In this document: positions 1-8,667 of the stretch, one piece after another
Layout of the letters: every line of letters begins with the position of its first letter
Numbering within the stretch: position 1 is the first letter of the stretch
DNA from: DATDIC01 sp963777625
GTDB lineage: Bacteria; Pseudomonadota; Alphaproteobacteria; Acetobacterales; Acetobacteraceae
Assembly (NCBI GenBank): GCA_963777625.1
Contig: CAVZRO010000013.1
Span: 62,001-126,000 of the forward strand
Reading direction: 5' to 3'
DNA: 64,000 nucleotides
The notes under the pieces: model-generated
What the model was told of the DNA's origin: nothing
Seen by the model: the letters and a program-made list of their open reading frames with translations, nothing else
The model's database searches: none
Program-made: the position numbers and the translations under genes

Positions 1-301
1 GACAAGGCGGAAGCCAGCTTCAAGCCCGCCTCCAACGTGTTCTTCGAGCAGGCCATCGGGCTGGAGGGGCACATCCGGCGCGCAGATGCCGCTTTTCCTG
101 ACGCTGCGGGACATGGACGGCCGGGCGCTGGTCACCGCCATGCTGCCACCCGGCGGCAAGCCGGACCGTTCCTTCACCCCGATCATCGTCGGTCCGGCGA
201 ATGCCGATCCCTATCCGCGTCACGGTGAGGCGATCCGTGCCCTGGGGGATCATCTCGGCCTCGCGCTGGACCGCGCGCGGTGTTATCCGTATCGTAGGTA
301 A
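1..301 (+). pseudogene. 3' end of an unrecognised gene, apparently frameshifted
   Basis: The window opens inside a reading frame (frame 1, beginning DKAEASFKPASNVFFEQAIG) with strongly GC-biased third positions. That coding character stops near base 80 and is taken over by frame 2 from the ATG at 86, which runs to a TAA at 299-301 and ends in RARCYPYRR. The two halves together look like one gene end broken by a single-base shift around 75-90. No family is recognised. An alternative is a separate short 71-residue gene starting at 86, but no ribosome binding site is evident there. Confidence 0.45.
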
Positions 302-322
302 CCAGAGAAGGAGGCAGGTTCG

Positions 323-838
323 ATGGCCATCACGCTGGACGAATTCGCCGGCCGATGCCGGCAGGCGCTAAGCGAGCATCCGGGGCCGGAGGGTCGCGGA
401 AAAGTTTGCGCGCTGGTGCAGGATGCGCTGAAGGACAAGGCGTTCATAGAGGCGAATATCGATCCGGACGGTCCGGAGCGGAAAGTGCTGTACGAGGACC
501 CGGCGCTTGGGTTCACCATCCTGGCGCACAGCTATCATGGCGCGAAGAACTCGAAGCCGCACGATCATGGCCCATCCTGGGCGATTTACGGGCAGGCATC
601 GGGTGAAACGATCATGACCGACTGGGAGTGCCTGGAGCGCCCGACTGGCACCACGGCCGGCAAGGCGCGCTGGGTGCGTGACTACACGCTGGCGCCGGGG
701 ATGGCGTATCTGTACGAGCCAGGGGTGCTGCACTCTCCGCGGCGGGACGGGTCCACACGGCTGCTGCGGATCGAGGGCATGAACATGGATAAGGTCCGGC
801 GGCTGCCATACGAGGCGGTGGAGCCAGCGGCGGCGTAG
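323..838 (+). CDS. Cupin-fold protein of the cysteine dioxygenase-like / COG5553 type
   Basis: This is a 171-residue cytoplasmic protein with no signal peptide or membrane segment. The middle carries PHDHGPSWAIYGQASGET, the cupin metal-binding pattern (His-x-His followed by a glycine-rich turn), and VLHSPRRDG near residue 137 supplies a third candidate metal-ligand histidine. This matches small predicted metal-dependent beta-helix enzymes related to cysteine dioxygenase; the substrate cannot be told. AAGGAGG at 307-313 lies about 9 bases before the ATG and fixes the start. The gene stands alone: a palindromic repeat and group II intron begin just after its stop. Confidence 0.65.
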   Translation: MAITLDEFAGRCRQALSEHPGPEGRGKVCALVQDALKDKAFIEANIDPDGPERKVLYEDPALGFTILAHSYHGAKNSKPHDHGPSWAIYGQASGETIMTDWECLERPTGTTAGKARWVRDYTLAPGMAYLYEPGVLHSPRRDGSTRLLRIEGMNMDKVRRLPYEAVEPAAA

Positions 839-857
839 TTCACGTTGAGGTTAGTGC

Positions 858-883
858 TCGTCATGAAATAACCGAATCGACCG
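858..883. repeat. Left fragment of palindromic repeat (copy A, split by insertions)
   Basis: CTCGTCATGAAATAACCGAA and the bases up to 883 match the outer end of intact copies at 46649 and 57966. The next part of the repeat, TCATTCCCGCGAA, reappears at 2722-2734 and the far end at 4061-4107. One ancestral copy has therefore been opened by the group II intron (884-2721) and by an IS4-type element. Confidence 0.75.
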
Positions 884-916
884 ATAGGGGTCGGGAAGGC
901 TTGCCTCCCCGCCCTC

Positions 917-950
917 CGAACCGTGCGTGCGGTTTTCCCGCACACGGCTC
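917..950 (-). other. Group II intron domain V
   Basis: On the minus strand the segment starts GAGCCGTGTGCGGG and closes CCGCACGCACGGTTC. This is the conserved long hairpin, with GAGC base and GAAA-like loop, that forms the catalytic core of group II introns. It lies 18 bases after the maturase stop codon, where domain V is expected. Confidence 0.8.
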
Positions 951-967
951 TCCAGTTGTTGGTTTCC

Positions 968-2407
968 TCATCGGGAGTGTCTCGCCTGCTCGAAGGCGGT
1001 GCGAAGGGTGAGCAGCCCATGAGCAGCGAAGAAGGCATTGGGCCAGCGTTGGTGATCGGCCGCGCATCGCCCGATGCCGGGGCGCTTCTCCTGCTTGCGC
1101 AGGATGGCGCGGAGGCGTCGGCGCACGAAGCCGTCGAGGACGCCGTACAAAGCTGGCGTGGCATGCTTGAAGTAGCCAAACCATCCCCGAAGTATCGGGT
1201 TGAGGTCGTGAATGATCCGCCCGAGGCTGTCGCCTCGGCTACGGAGCGTTCGCGCCCTCACCTTGTCCTTCAGCGCCTTCAGGCTCTTCTTGCGAACCAG
1301 CCGTCGGCCTGCCTCGAACCGGTAGCCGAGGAAGTCGAACCCCCGCCCCGGTTGTTGGCAGTCACCGATCCGCGTCTTGTCCGGGTGCAGCGTAAGCCCG
1401 TTCTCCGCCACCCATGCCTGCACGTCGTGCAGGGCAGCCTCGGCCTCCGCTTGCGTGCGGCACAGGATCACGAAGTCATCGGCATAGCGCACCATCCGTC
1501 GTCCGCTCCGCTGCATCAGACAATCCAGCGGATGCAGATACAGGTTGGCCAGCAGCGGCGAGATCACCGCGCCTTGCGGCGTGCCGCTCGTCGGTTGCCA
1601 CCGTTCCATGCCCTTCATGATGTCCTGCCGCAGGAAGCTCTCGATCAGCGCCAGCACGCGGCCATCGCTGATCGATGCTTCCACCAGGGTCATCAGCCGT
1701 TCGTGCGGGATCGTGTCGAAGTAGCTCGCGAGGTCGGCGTCCACCACGAAGGTGAACCCCTCTTTCACCAGCCGATCGACTTCCCGCAGCGCCTCCTTGC
1801 AATGCCGTCCCGGACGGAAGCCGTAGCTACCCGGCCGGAACTGCACCTCAAAGATTGGCTCAATGACCATCTTCAGAGCCGTCTGCACGATACGGTCCTT
1901 GATCGTCGGTATCCCCAGCGGCCGAGTTCGTCCATCGCCCTTGGGAATCTCCACCCGCTTGACCGGGCTCGGCCGGTAGCTGCCGTCCTTCAGATCGTCA
2001 TGAAGCTCGTGCAGATACCGTTCCGCCTGCGCCGCGAACCGCTCGATGCTCTGGCCATCCACCCCCGACGCCCCCTTGTTCCGCGCGACTTTCCGCCATG
2101 CGCCGTCGAGAGTTGTCGGTCGGATGACCTTGTCCACCAGGCTGAACCATTTGCCTCCTGTGACGCCGTTGTCCAGCGCCGACACCATGCGCTCTGTCCA
2201 GATCGAAGCTTCCACCCACCACCATTGGCGCTCGTGGGTCTCTGTCCCTTGCTTAGTCCGATCGGGCACTGCCGAGACTGTTCCTTGCTCCATCCCAGAC
2301 CTCGCACATCCAACTTCCTGCCTCCCTTCCCTCGGAGCGGTTTTGCTTCCCGTTCCTTCGCCGCTGTTCGCAGCCTCGGTACTATGAAGGCTCTGACTTC
2401 TGTCCAT
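968..2407 (-). CDS. ltrA: Group II intron reverse transcriptase/maturase
   Basis: The 479-residue intron-encoded protein copies the spliced intron RNA into its target and helps splicing. Reverse transcriptase blocks appear in order: KGASGVDGQSIERF (RT0/1 region), RPLGIPTIKDRIVQTA, SYGFRPGRHCKEAL, DADLASYFDTIPH, SGTPQGAVISPLLANLYLH and the catalytic RYADDFVIL. A maturase X domain follows (FLGYRF, LNPILRGWFGYFKHA). No HNH endonuclease domain is visible at the C-terminus. The frame is intact and the active-site aspartates are present, so the enzyme could be functional. The first 60 or so residues are poorly conserved, so translation might begin further in. Confidence 0.9.
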   Translation of the reverse strand: MDRSQSLHSTEAANSGEGTGSKTAPREGRQEVGCARSGMEQGTVSAVPDRTKQGTETHERQWWWVEASIWTERMVSALDNGVTGGKWFSLVDKVIRPTTLDGAWRKVARNKGASGVDGQSIERFAAQAERYLHELHDDLKDGSYRPSPVKRVEIPKGDGRTRPLGIPTIKDRIVQTALKMVIEPIFEVQFRPGSYGFRPGRHCKEALREVDRLVKEGFTFVVDADLASYFDTIPHERLMTLVEASISDGRVLALIESFLRQDIMKGMERWQPTSGTPQGAVISPLLANLYLHPLDCLMQRSGRRMVRYADDFVILCRTQAEAEAALHDVQAWVAENGLTLHPDKTRIGDCQQPGRGFDFLGYRFEAGRRLVRKKSLKALKDKVRARTLRSRGDSLGRIIHDLNPILRGWFGYFKHATPALYGVLDGFVRRRLRAILRKQEKRPGIGRCAADHQRWPNAFFAAHGLLTLRTAFEQARHSR

Positions 2408-2733
2408 CTCACCCCGATCGACAGGTCTCTCCGCTTACTCCGCCTTGCCGTCCCAACATTCCGTCCTCAACCACGCGGGCTGCCCTCCGGTCGCTTTATC
2501 AGTCGCCTCAGCGCCAGCGGTTGCTTCCAGGCTTCGCCACAAATGAGCAGGCTCGCCGCAGCTTCACGCCGAATCAGGTTCGTTATCCTACGGACTGTCG
2601 GTTCCCCTCCGGTTGCTCTCCACCCCGCCTTGCGGCGACGCAGTTACCTTCGAATACAGAGCCTGCGACAGGCTCTCGCACGGACTCGCACCGTGCTGAC
2701 AAAGCGTCCTCGCGGACGCACTCATTCCCGCGA

Positions 2734-4060
2734 ATGCGCATAGGCGCTAAAATACCGGTGCCATTCGCTGATATTGGCGTTTTCGTCGGGGCGGCTCGTG
2801 CAGATGCCGTCTGAGCCGCGCTCTACATCGTCGCAGGCGGGCAACGCTCGGTTGCGGCATGATGGCGTGAAGCAGTATGGCGATCAGTTGGCGCAGCGCC
2901 GCCACAAGCCAGGTCGGGTCAGGCGGCGCAGGCCCAGCGGGGAGATCCTCGAGCTCATCGACAAGCGGCTCGAGCAGAAGGATCATCAACAGATGAGCCA
3001 GCACCCACGGTCTGGCAGAGCGCGCGTCGGTGGCCGGCGGGCCATGCAGGCCAACCAGACTTTTCAGCCGTTTGAAACCAAGCTCGACCCGCCATCGCAG
3101 GTGGTAGAGGGCCATCACATCCTGGGCCGGCCAGTCATCGGCTTGCAGCGAGGTGATCAGGATCACCCATCCGGCGGCAATCAGCGTCGCCGTGGAGATT
3201 TGGTAGCGCTCTCGTTGCGCCTCCGGCGGGCTTTTCGCCGGGCGGCGGCGGCCGCTGGCTCAGGCTTTTTGATCGCCACCATACGCAGTGCGAGGGGCGA
3301 TGCGTTCTTGCGGCCCAGCCAGATCTCGCGATCGATCAGGCGCGCTTGGCGCTTGCGCAGCTCGCGGGGCAGATTGACCGGCGTCGCGTCAGCCTCGAGC
3401 CAGCGCGCGCTGCGCCAGCCGGCACGCACTACCAGATCGGCGCCGGCGGCGAGCACAGTGGCCATGCGATCCGGTTTCAAATACACCCGATCGGCGAGGC
3501 GAATTCGCCCTTGACCACCGGCACCCGGTCCAGTCGCTCGGCTTCATGCTGGTCGGTCAGTTCGAAAAGCCGAAGCGCTCGCTGGGCAGGCGAATGCGGC
3601 GTGAATGCGCCAGAGCTTGTTGTTGGCGCGGCGTCCGCTCCCGCCTGCGCCACCGCGCTCCCATCGAGGATGCGGATGAAGCGCCCTCGGCTGGGCTTCG
3701 GCGCGGCAGAGCTCAGCAGCTGGCCGATCAGCGCGTTCAGCCAATCGCCGCACTGGCGCAGTCGATAGAGCAGCGCCACGTTGGAGATGTCGGTCAGACC
3801 ACTCGCGCTGGCCCATGCGGCGGTGCCGCGCAGGCCATGGGAGCCGAGGCAATAGGCGAGCACCAGCCGCAGCAGGGTGATCGCGTTGGGGATCACGCGG
3901 CCGCGTCGGAAGGCGTTGCGGCGCGAGCGCTCAGGCTCAGCGCTTCGGCACCGCCGAGCGGTTCGACGATATTGGGCCAGTGCTCATTGAGACAGAGAAT
4001 AGCGTTATCCAGATGCTGACGGACGGCATTCTGCTATTCAAGCATTCTTTCGACAAACTC
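2734..4060 (-). mobile_element. Decayed IS4-type insertion sequence inside the palindromic repeat
   Basis: Both sides are fragments of one palindromic repeat (2722-2734 and 4061-4107), so this segment is an insertion. It contains a broken IS4-type transposase. CGAA occurs at both edges and could be a short target duplication, but no convincing terminal inverted repeat is seen, so the ends are approximate and one may be truncated. Confidence 0.6.
2747..4010 (-). pseudogene. IS4-family transposase, broken by several frameshifts
   Basis: The coding signal jumps frame at least three times. An N-terminal piece near 4005-3930 reads LNEHWPNIVEPLGGAEALSL. The next piece is 3896-3477, with the first DDE aspartate in RFIRILDGSAVAQ. 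A middle piece lies at 3486-3181, and the C-terminal piece at 3166-2747 holds YHLRWRVELGFKRLK. That last motif is the YREK signature of IS4-group transposases (Y-2-R-3-E-6-K). Read together the pieces make about 410 residues, near full length, but no single frame encodes it, so it should be inactive. Confidence 0.8.
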
Positions 4061-4107
4061 GAAAGCGGGAATGACGAGATGATGCGGTTGTTTCCGAACG
4101 ACTCCCT
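4061..4107. repeat. Right fragment of palindromic repeat (copy A)
   Basis: AAAGCGGGAATGACGAGATG followed by GCGGTTGTTTCCGAACGACTCC matches the right end of the copies at 46649-46772 and 57966-58092. It is the missing end of the copy that begins at 858. Confidence 0.75.
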
Positions 4108-4136
4108 AGCTGGCGGGTGGGGCGGAGCCATCCATT

Positions 4137-5087
4137 TCAATTCAAGCGGATGCGTGGATCGGCCGCGGCGTACAACAGGTCGGCCATCAGATTCCCCGCC
4201 AGCACCAGCAAAGCGGTGAACATCAGCAGCCCCATGATGACCGGGTAGTCGCGATAGCCGATCGAGTCGAGATAGAGCCGTCCCATCCCCGGCCAGGTGA
4301 AGATGGTTTCGGTCACCAGCGCGCCGCCCAGCAGGGTGGGAAGCTGCAGGCCGGCGAGCGTGATCATCGGCAGCAGTGCGTTGCGCAGCGCGTGCCGCAT
4401 GATCACCACGCGTCGCGGCAATCCTTTTGCCACCGCGGTGCGGACGAAATCCTGCCCGGTAACCTCCAGCATCGAGGAACGCATATAGCGGCTCCAGATC
4501 GCGACAGTTACCAACGCAAGCACCATCGCCGGAGCTATCAGGTGGTGGATATAGTCCCAAAATGAACCATTCCCGATGGTGAACATGCCGCCGGCCGGCA
4601 GCCAGGCAAGCTTCACGGAGAATGCGTAGATCACCACCAGGCCGAACCAGAAGGTGGGGATCGACAACGCCACCATGGCGCCGATCGTCGCCAGGTAGTC
4701 GAACAGCGAATAGCGGCGCAGCGCGCCCAGCACGCCCACCCAGGTGCCGAGCAGCACCGCGATGAGCGTGGAGGTGATCATCAACTCCAGGGTGGCGGGC
4801 ACGTGTCCGCCGATGATCGTGAGCACTGGCTGGTTATCGCGGTAGGAGCGGCCCCAGTCGCCGACGGCCAGTCGCCGCACCCATTCCCAGTACTGCGCGG
4901 GCAGCGGCCGGTCCAATCCCATCTGGTGCGCGATCCGCGCCAGGTCGGCCTGGGTCATGCCGGGCGTGAGCGAGAACTGGGCCAGCGGGCCGCCGGGCGC
5001 CATATGGATGATCGCGAAGCCGATCATCGACACGAGCACCAGCAGCAGGACGTTCTGCCCCAGGCGACGCAGCAGGAAGGCGGTCAG
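4137..5087 (-). CDS. Oligopeptide/dipeptide ABC transporter permease (DppB type)
   Basis: Inner-membrane channel subunit for peptide (or nickel) uptake. HMAPGGPLAQF after the first membrane helix, several further hydrophobic helices, and the cytoplasmic EAA loop around VAKGLPRRVVIMRHALRNAL are typical of the DppB/OppB family, as is the ending AAADPRIRLN. The first good ATG/GTG (GTG at 5039) would cut the first helix in half. A CTG at 5085-5087 preceded by GGAG with 7 bases between restores the family's normal LLRRL start and gives 316 residues, so a CTG start is proposed. It follows the binding-protein genes, but the expected second permease and ATPases are missing downstream, where the repeat and IS begin. 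Confidence 0.85.
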   Translation of the reverse strand: MTAFLLRRLGQNVLLLVLVSMIGFAIIHMAPGGPLAQFSLTPGMTQADLARIAHQMGLDRPLPAQYWEWVRRLAVGDWGRSYRDNQPVLTIIGGHVPATLELMITSTLIAVLLGTWVGVLGALRRYSLFDYLATIGAMVALSIPTFWFGLVVIYAFSVKLAWLPAGGMFTIGNGSFWDYIHHLIAPAMVLALVTVAIWSRYMRSSMLEVTGQDFVRTAVAKGLPRRVVIMRHALRNALLPMITLAGLQLPTLLGGALVTETIFTWPGMGRLYLDSIGYRDYPVIMGLLMFTALLVLAGNLMADLLYAAADPRIRLN

Positions 5088-5136
5088 CTTCTGTCTCCGG
5101 GCAGCGTTCCGGCGGCGGAATGATGCCGCCCGACGC

Positions 5137-6816
5137 TCAGGAGGCCCAGTACCACTGGCCGATGTTCCAGCAGTTCGATGACACGTACACGCTCGGCGTA
5201 TAGCCGATCAGCTTGTCCTTGGTGCCTTCGATCCGCGCATATTGAAAGATCGGCAGCATCGGCAGATCGTCGCGGATGATCGCTTCCATCTGGCGATAGA
5301 TCTCCGCACGCTTCTTCTGCTCCAGCGTGGAGGCTCCCTGCACCAGCAGCTCGTCCACTTTCGGGTTGACATACTGCATGGTGTTCTGGCCGGCGCCGCC
5401 TTTTGCTGGGATGGCCTTGCTGCTGTAATAGGTGGTTACATCCGGATCGGGGCCGGTCATCTGATCCTGTCCCACCATCACCAAATCATACTGGGATAGA
5501 TTGTAGTAATCGCCCCAGATCACCGCGGCCGGCATGTTCTTGATCTGCATGTCCGCGCCGATGTCGCGCCAGTTCTGTTGCAGCAGCTCCTGCGCCTGTT
5601 CGCGCACGTGGTTGCCAGCCGTGGTGGAGTTGGAGAAGGCCAGCCGCAGCCCGTTCTTTTCGCGAATGCCCCCGGCACCCGGCTTCCAACCGGCGGCATC
5701 CAGGATTTGCTTCGCCTTCGCCGGATCGTATTCGTGTTTGGGCAGGTCCGGATTGAACGCCCAGGATTCGCGCGGCAGAAAAGTTTCAGTCTCGGTTGCC
5801 TCTCCGTAATAGATTGCATCGATGATCGACTTCTTGTCCATCCCGTAATAGAGCGCCTGCCGCACCGCTGGGTCCTGGAACACCGGCTTGCCCTGATTCA
5901 TGGTGATACTTTCCACGAACGCCGCCGGCCCCGGGACCACCTTGCGCCCGGGAATCTTGATCGCCTCGTTGTAGTGATCGGCGGTGATCCCCTGGATGCC
6001 GGTGTAGTCAATGGCGCCGGTCTGGAACTGCGTGAACAGCACGGTCAGGTCGGGGATGTAGCGGAAGACCAAGCGTTCCAGGTATGGGCCGGTGCCAAAG
6101 AAATGTTCGTTGGCAACCAGCGTCACGTGGTCGCCCGGCATACGCTCGCTCCAGCGGAACGCACCAGTGCCAACCGGCGCATTGTTGAAAGGTGCGGTGT
6201 TGGGATCGGCGGCCTTCCCAAGAATGTGCGCCGGCACGACGAAGGTCCAGGACAGGATCGACGGGTAGGGCGCGAACGCCTTCTGCATATGCCAGGTGAT
6301 CTCGGTCGGGCTGACCACTTTGATATCACTGACCAGCTCGTGCCCGGCGCGGTTCAAAGCGCGGAAATTCTTGTTGTTGATCAGGTCCAGCGTGAACTTC
6401 ACGTCATCGGCTGAGAATGGCTCGCCATCGTGCCACTTCACGTCCGGCCGAAGCTTGATCCGCCAGTCCAGGCCGTCTTCGGAGATGCCGCCATTGTCCA
6501 CGGTGGGTATTTCAGTGGCGAGTTGCGGGAAGAAGTTGCCCTTCTCGTCCACGCCCCAGAGCGGGCTGAACAAGTTGAAATGGACGCCCTGATCCACTTC
6601 GATATGCGGCATCAGCGGATTGAAGACGGTGGGTTCCTGGGAAAGTCCGACAATGACCTGGCCAGTCGGCTTGCTCGGCGGCTGCGGGGTCCCCTGCCCT
6701 GCCGCGGTCGATATCCCAGAGGCCCAGGCTGCTGCCGTGCCGCCCAACGCCAGCGCCAGCGCCTGGCGGCGGGACAGGCCCCGCCCCGCGTCCGGCGACA
6801 GCCACACTTGGTCTCT
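5137..6816 (-). CDS. ABC transporter peptide-binding protein, family 5 (copy 1)
   Basis: 559-residue periplasmic binding protein. The N-terminus carries LSRRQALALALGG, a twin-arginine signal, followed by the family 5 core: GLSQEPTVFNPL, EDGLDWRIKLRPDVKWHDGEPF, FNNAPVGTGAFRW and GMDKKSIIDAIYYG. The ATG at 6816 with AGGGGG upstream is preferred over the longer frame because it places the signal at the N-terminus. It is a close paralogue of the next gene, most of the mature sequence being identical, and lies 49 bases upstream of the permease start. Specificity is unknown; peptides, glycosides or opines are all bound by this family. Confidence 0.88.
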   Translation of the reverse strand, partial: RDQVWLSPDAGRGLSRRQALALALGGTAAAWASGISTAAGQGTPQPPSKPTGQVIVGLSQEPTVFNPLMPHIEVDQGVHFNLFSPLWGVDEKGNFFPQLATEIPTVDNGGISEDGLDWRIKLRPDVKWHDGEPFSADDVKFTLDLINNKNFRALNRAGHELVSDIKVVSPTEITWHMQKAFAPYPSILSWTFVVPAHILGKAADPNTAPFNNAPVGTGAFRWSERMPGDHVTLVANEHFFGTGPYLERLVFRYIPDLTVLFTQFQTGAIDYTGIQGITADHYNEAIKIPGRKVVPGPAAFVESITMNQGKPVFQDPAVRQALYYGMDKKSIIDAIYYGEATETETFLPRESWAFNPDLPKHEYDPAKAKQILDAAGWKPGAGGIREKNGLRLAFSNSTTAGNHVREQAQELLQQNWRDIGADMQIKNMPAAVIWGDYYNLSQYDLVMVGQDQMTGPDPDVTTYYSSKAIPAKGGAGQNTMQYVNPKVDELLVQGASTLEQKKRAEIYRQMEAIIRDDLPMLPIFQYARIEGTKDKLIGYTPSVYVSSNCWNIGQWYWAS

Positions 6817-6908
6817 CATTGCCGTTCCCCCTGCTTGCCTTGCGGGCGTTGGCGACCCGCGATCCCTCATCGCAGCGTACAGCGTGCCGGTGCCGCAGCC
6901 AATGGCCG

Positions 6909-8585
6909 TCAGGCCCAGTCCCACTGGCCGACATTCCAGCAGTTGGACCACACATAAACGCTGGGCGTGTAGCCGATCAGCTTCGCGTTTGTGCCCTCGA
7001 CGCGGGCGCCCTGGTAGATCGGCAGCGCCGGCAGGTCGTCCCGCACGACCGCTTGCAGATCGCGATAGATCGCCGCCCGCTTGCTGCGGTCGATCGTGGC
7101 GGCGCCTTGCGTCAGCAGTTCATCGACCTTCGGATTGACGTACTGCATCGTGTTCTGGCCGGAGCCGCCTTTCACCGGGATGGCCTTGCTGCTGTAGTAG
7201 ATGGTTACATCCGGATCGGGGCCGGTCATCTCGTTCCAGCTCACCATGACCGAATCGTATTTGGAGCGGCCGTAAAACTCACCCCAGATCACCGCCGCCG
7301 GCATGTTCCTGATCTGCATCTCCACGCCGATGTCGCGCCAGTTCTGTTGCAGGAGTTCCTGTGCCTGCTCGCGCACGTGGTTGCCGGCGGTGGTGGAGTT
7401 GGAGAACGCAAGCCGCAAACCATTTTTCTCGCGGATGCCGCCGGCACCCGGCTTCCACCCGGCAGCGTCCAATATCTGCTTCGCCTTGGCCGGATCATAC
7501 ACGTGCTTCGGCAGGTCCGGGTTGAATGCCCAGGACTGGCGCGGCAGGAAACTTTCGGTCTCGGTTGGCAATCCGTAGTAAATGGTGTCGATGATGGATT
7601 TCTTGTCCATCCCGTAATAGAGCGCCTGCCGTACCGCCTGTTCTTGCAATACCGGGTGCCCCAGATTCATCGTGATGCTCTCGACGCTGCCGGCCGGTCC
7701 GGAGAACACCTTGCGGCCGGGGATCTTGGTCGCCTGCTCGTAGTGGTCGGCGGTGATCCCCTGGATGCCGGTGTAATCGATCGCGCCGGTCTGGAACTGC
7801 GTGAACATCACGGTCACATCAGGGATGTAGCGGAACACCAGCCGTTCCAGATAGGGACCGGTGCCAAAGAAATGCTCATTGGCAACCAGGGTGATATGAT
7901 CGCCCGGCATGCGCTCGCTCCAGCGGAACGGTCCCGTGCCGACCGGTGCGTTGTTGAATGGCGATGTGTTGGGGTCATCCGCCTTCCCGAGAATGTGCGC
8001 CGGCACGATGAAGGTCCAGGACAGGATCGACATGTAGGGCGCGAATATCTTCTGCATCCGCCAGGTGATCTCGGTCGGGCTGACCACCCTGATGTCGCCG
8101 ACCAGCTCGTGCCCATGGCAACTCCAGGCACGAAAATCCCTGTTGTTGATCAGGTCCAGCGTGAACTTCACATCATCGGCCGTGAACGGCTCGCCGTCGT
8201 GCCATTTCACATCGGGGCGAAGCTTGATCCGCCAGTTCAGCCCGTCTTCGGAAATGCCGTCATTCTCCACGCTGGGCACCTCGGCGGCGAGTTGCGGGAA
8301 GAAGTTACCCTTGTCGTCCACGCCCCAGAGCGGGCTGAACACATTGAAATGCACCCCCTGGTCCACCTCGATGTGCGCCATCAGCGGATTGAACACGGTG
8401 GGTTCCTGCGACAGGCCGATAATGACCTGGCCGGTCGGCTTGCTCGGCGGCCGCGGCGCCCTCTGCCCCGCCGCCCGGCGCAGTCCTGTGGCCCAGGCCG
8501 CCGTGCCGCCCAATCCCAGCGCCATTGCCTGCCGGCGAGACATTGCCGACCGTACGCGCGGCGGCAGCCACAACCGATCTTTCAT
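6909..8585 (-). CDS. ABC transporter peptide-binding protein, family 5 (copy 2)
   Basis: 558-residue paralogue of the preceding entry and first gene of the operon. It also opens with a twin-arginine signal (MSRRQAMALGLGG) and carries the same family 5 blocks, including WHDGEPFTADDVKFTLDLIN. The ATG at 8585 has GGGGGAC just upstream. Differences from copy 1 are scattered, for example KYDSVMVSWNEMTG against QYDLVMVGQDQMTG near residue 460, which suggests an older tandem duplication that may have changed ligand preference. It faces away from the NAD regulator gene across an 82-base gap that must hold both promoters. Confidence 0.88.
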   Translation of the reverse strand: MKDRLWLPPRVRSAMSRRQAMALGLGGTAAWATGLRRAAGQRAPRPPSKPTGQVIIGLSQEPTVFNPLMAHIEVDQGVHFNVFSPLWGVDDKGNFFPQLAAEVPSVENDGISEDGLNWRIKLRPDVKWHDGEPFTADDVKFTLDLINNRDFRAWSCHGHELVGDIRVVSPTEITWRMQKIFAPYMSILSWTFIVPAHILGKADDPNTSPFNNAPVGTGPFRWSERMPGDHITLVANEHFFGTGPYLERLVFRYIPDVTVMFTQFQTGAIDYTGIQGITADHYEQATKIPGRKVFSGPAGSVESITMNLGHPVLQEQAVRQALYYGMDKKSIIDTIYYGLPTETESFLPRQSWAFNPDLPKHVYDPAKAKQILDAAGWKPGAGGIREKNGLRLAFSNSTTAGNHVREQAQELLQQNWRDIGVEMQIRNMPAAVIWGEFYGRSKYDSVMVSWNEMTGPDPDVTIYYSSKAIPVKGGSGQNTMQYVNPKVDELLTQGAATIDRSKRAAIYRDLQAVVRDDLPALPIYQGARVEGTNAKLIGYTPSVYVWSNCWNVGQWDWA

Positions 8586-8667
8586 CCCCGTCCCCCTTTG
8601 CTTGCCTGCGGGTGTTTGCGGCCCGCTTTCCCGGATGGCAGCGTAGGGCCAGCATTCGTTGCAGCCA

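Larger units (their letters stand above)
884..2721 (-). mobile_element. Group II intron with its maturase gene
   Basis: Boundaries were set by comparison with uninterrupted repeat copies. On the minus strand the element opens GTGCGTCC at 2721 and ends CCCCTAT at 884, matching the usual GTGYG start and AY end of group II introns. It is about 1.84 kb, with the reverse transcriptase inside and a domain V hairpin just before the 3' end. The 5' exon ends in the stem CGCGGGAATGA of the palindromic repeat, so the intron sits directly after a stem-loop, a habit known for the IIC class; assignment to that class is inference. The 2408-2721 part is the structured 5' RNA region and carries no separate gene. 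Confidence 0.85.

Noticed and set aside
923..2743. 606-residue plus-strand open frame
   Set aside because: It is antisense to the intron maturase, shows no domain and has codon use expected from a GC-rich shadow frame.
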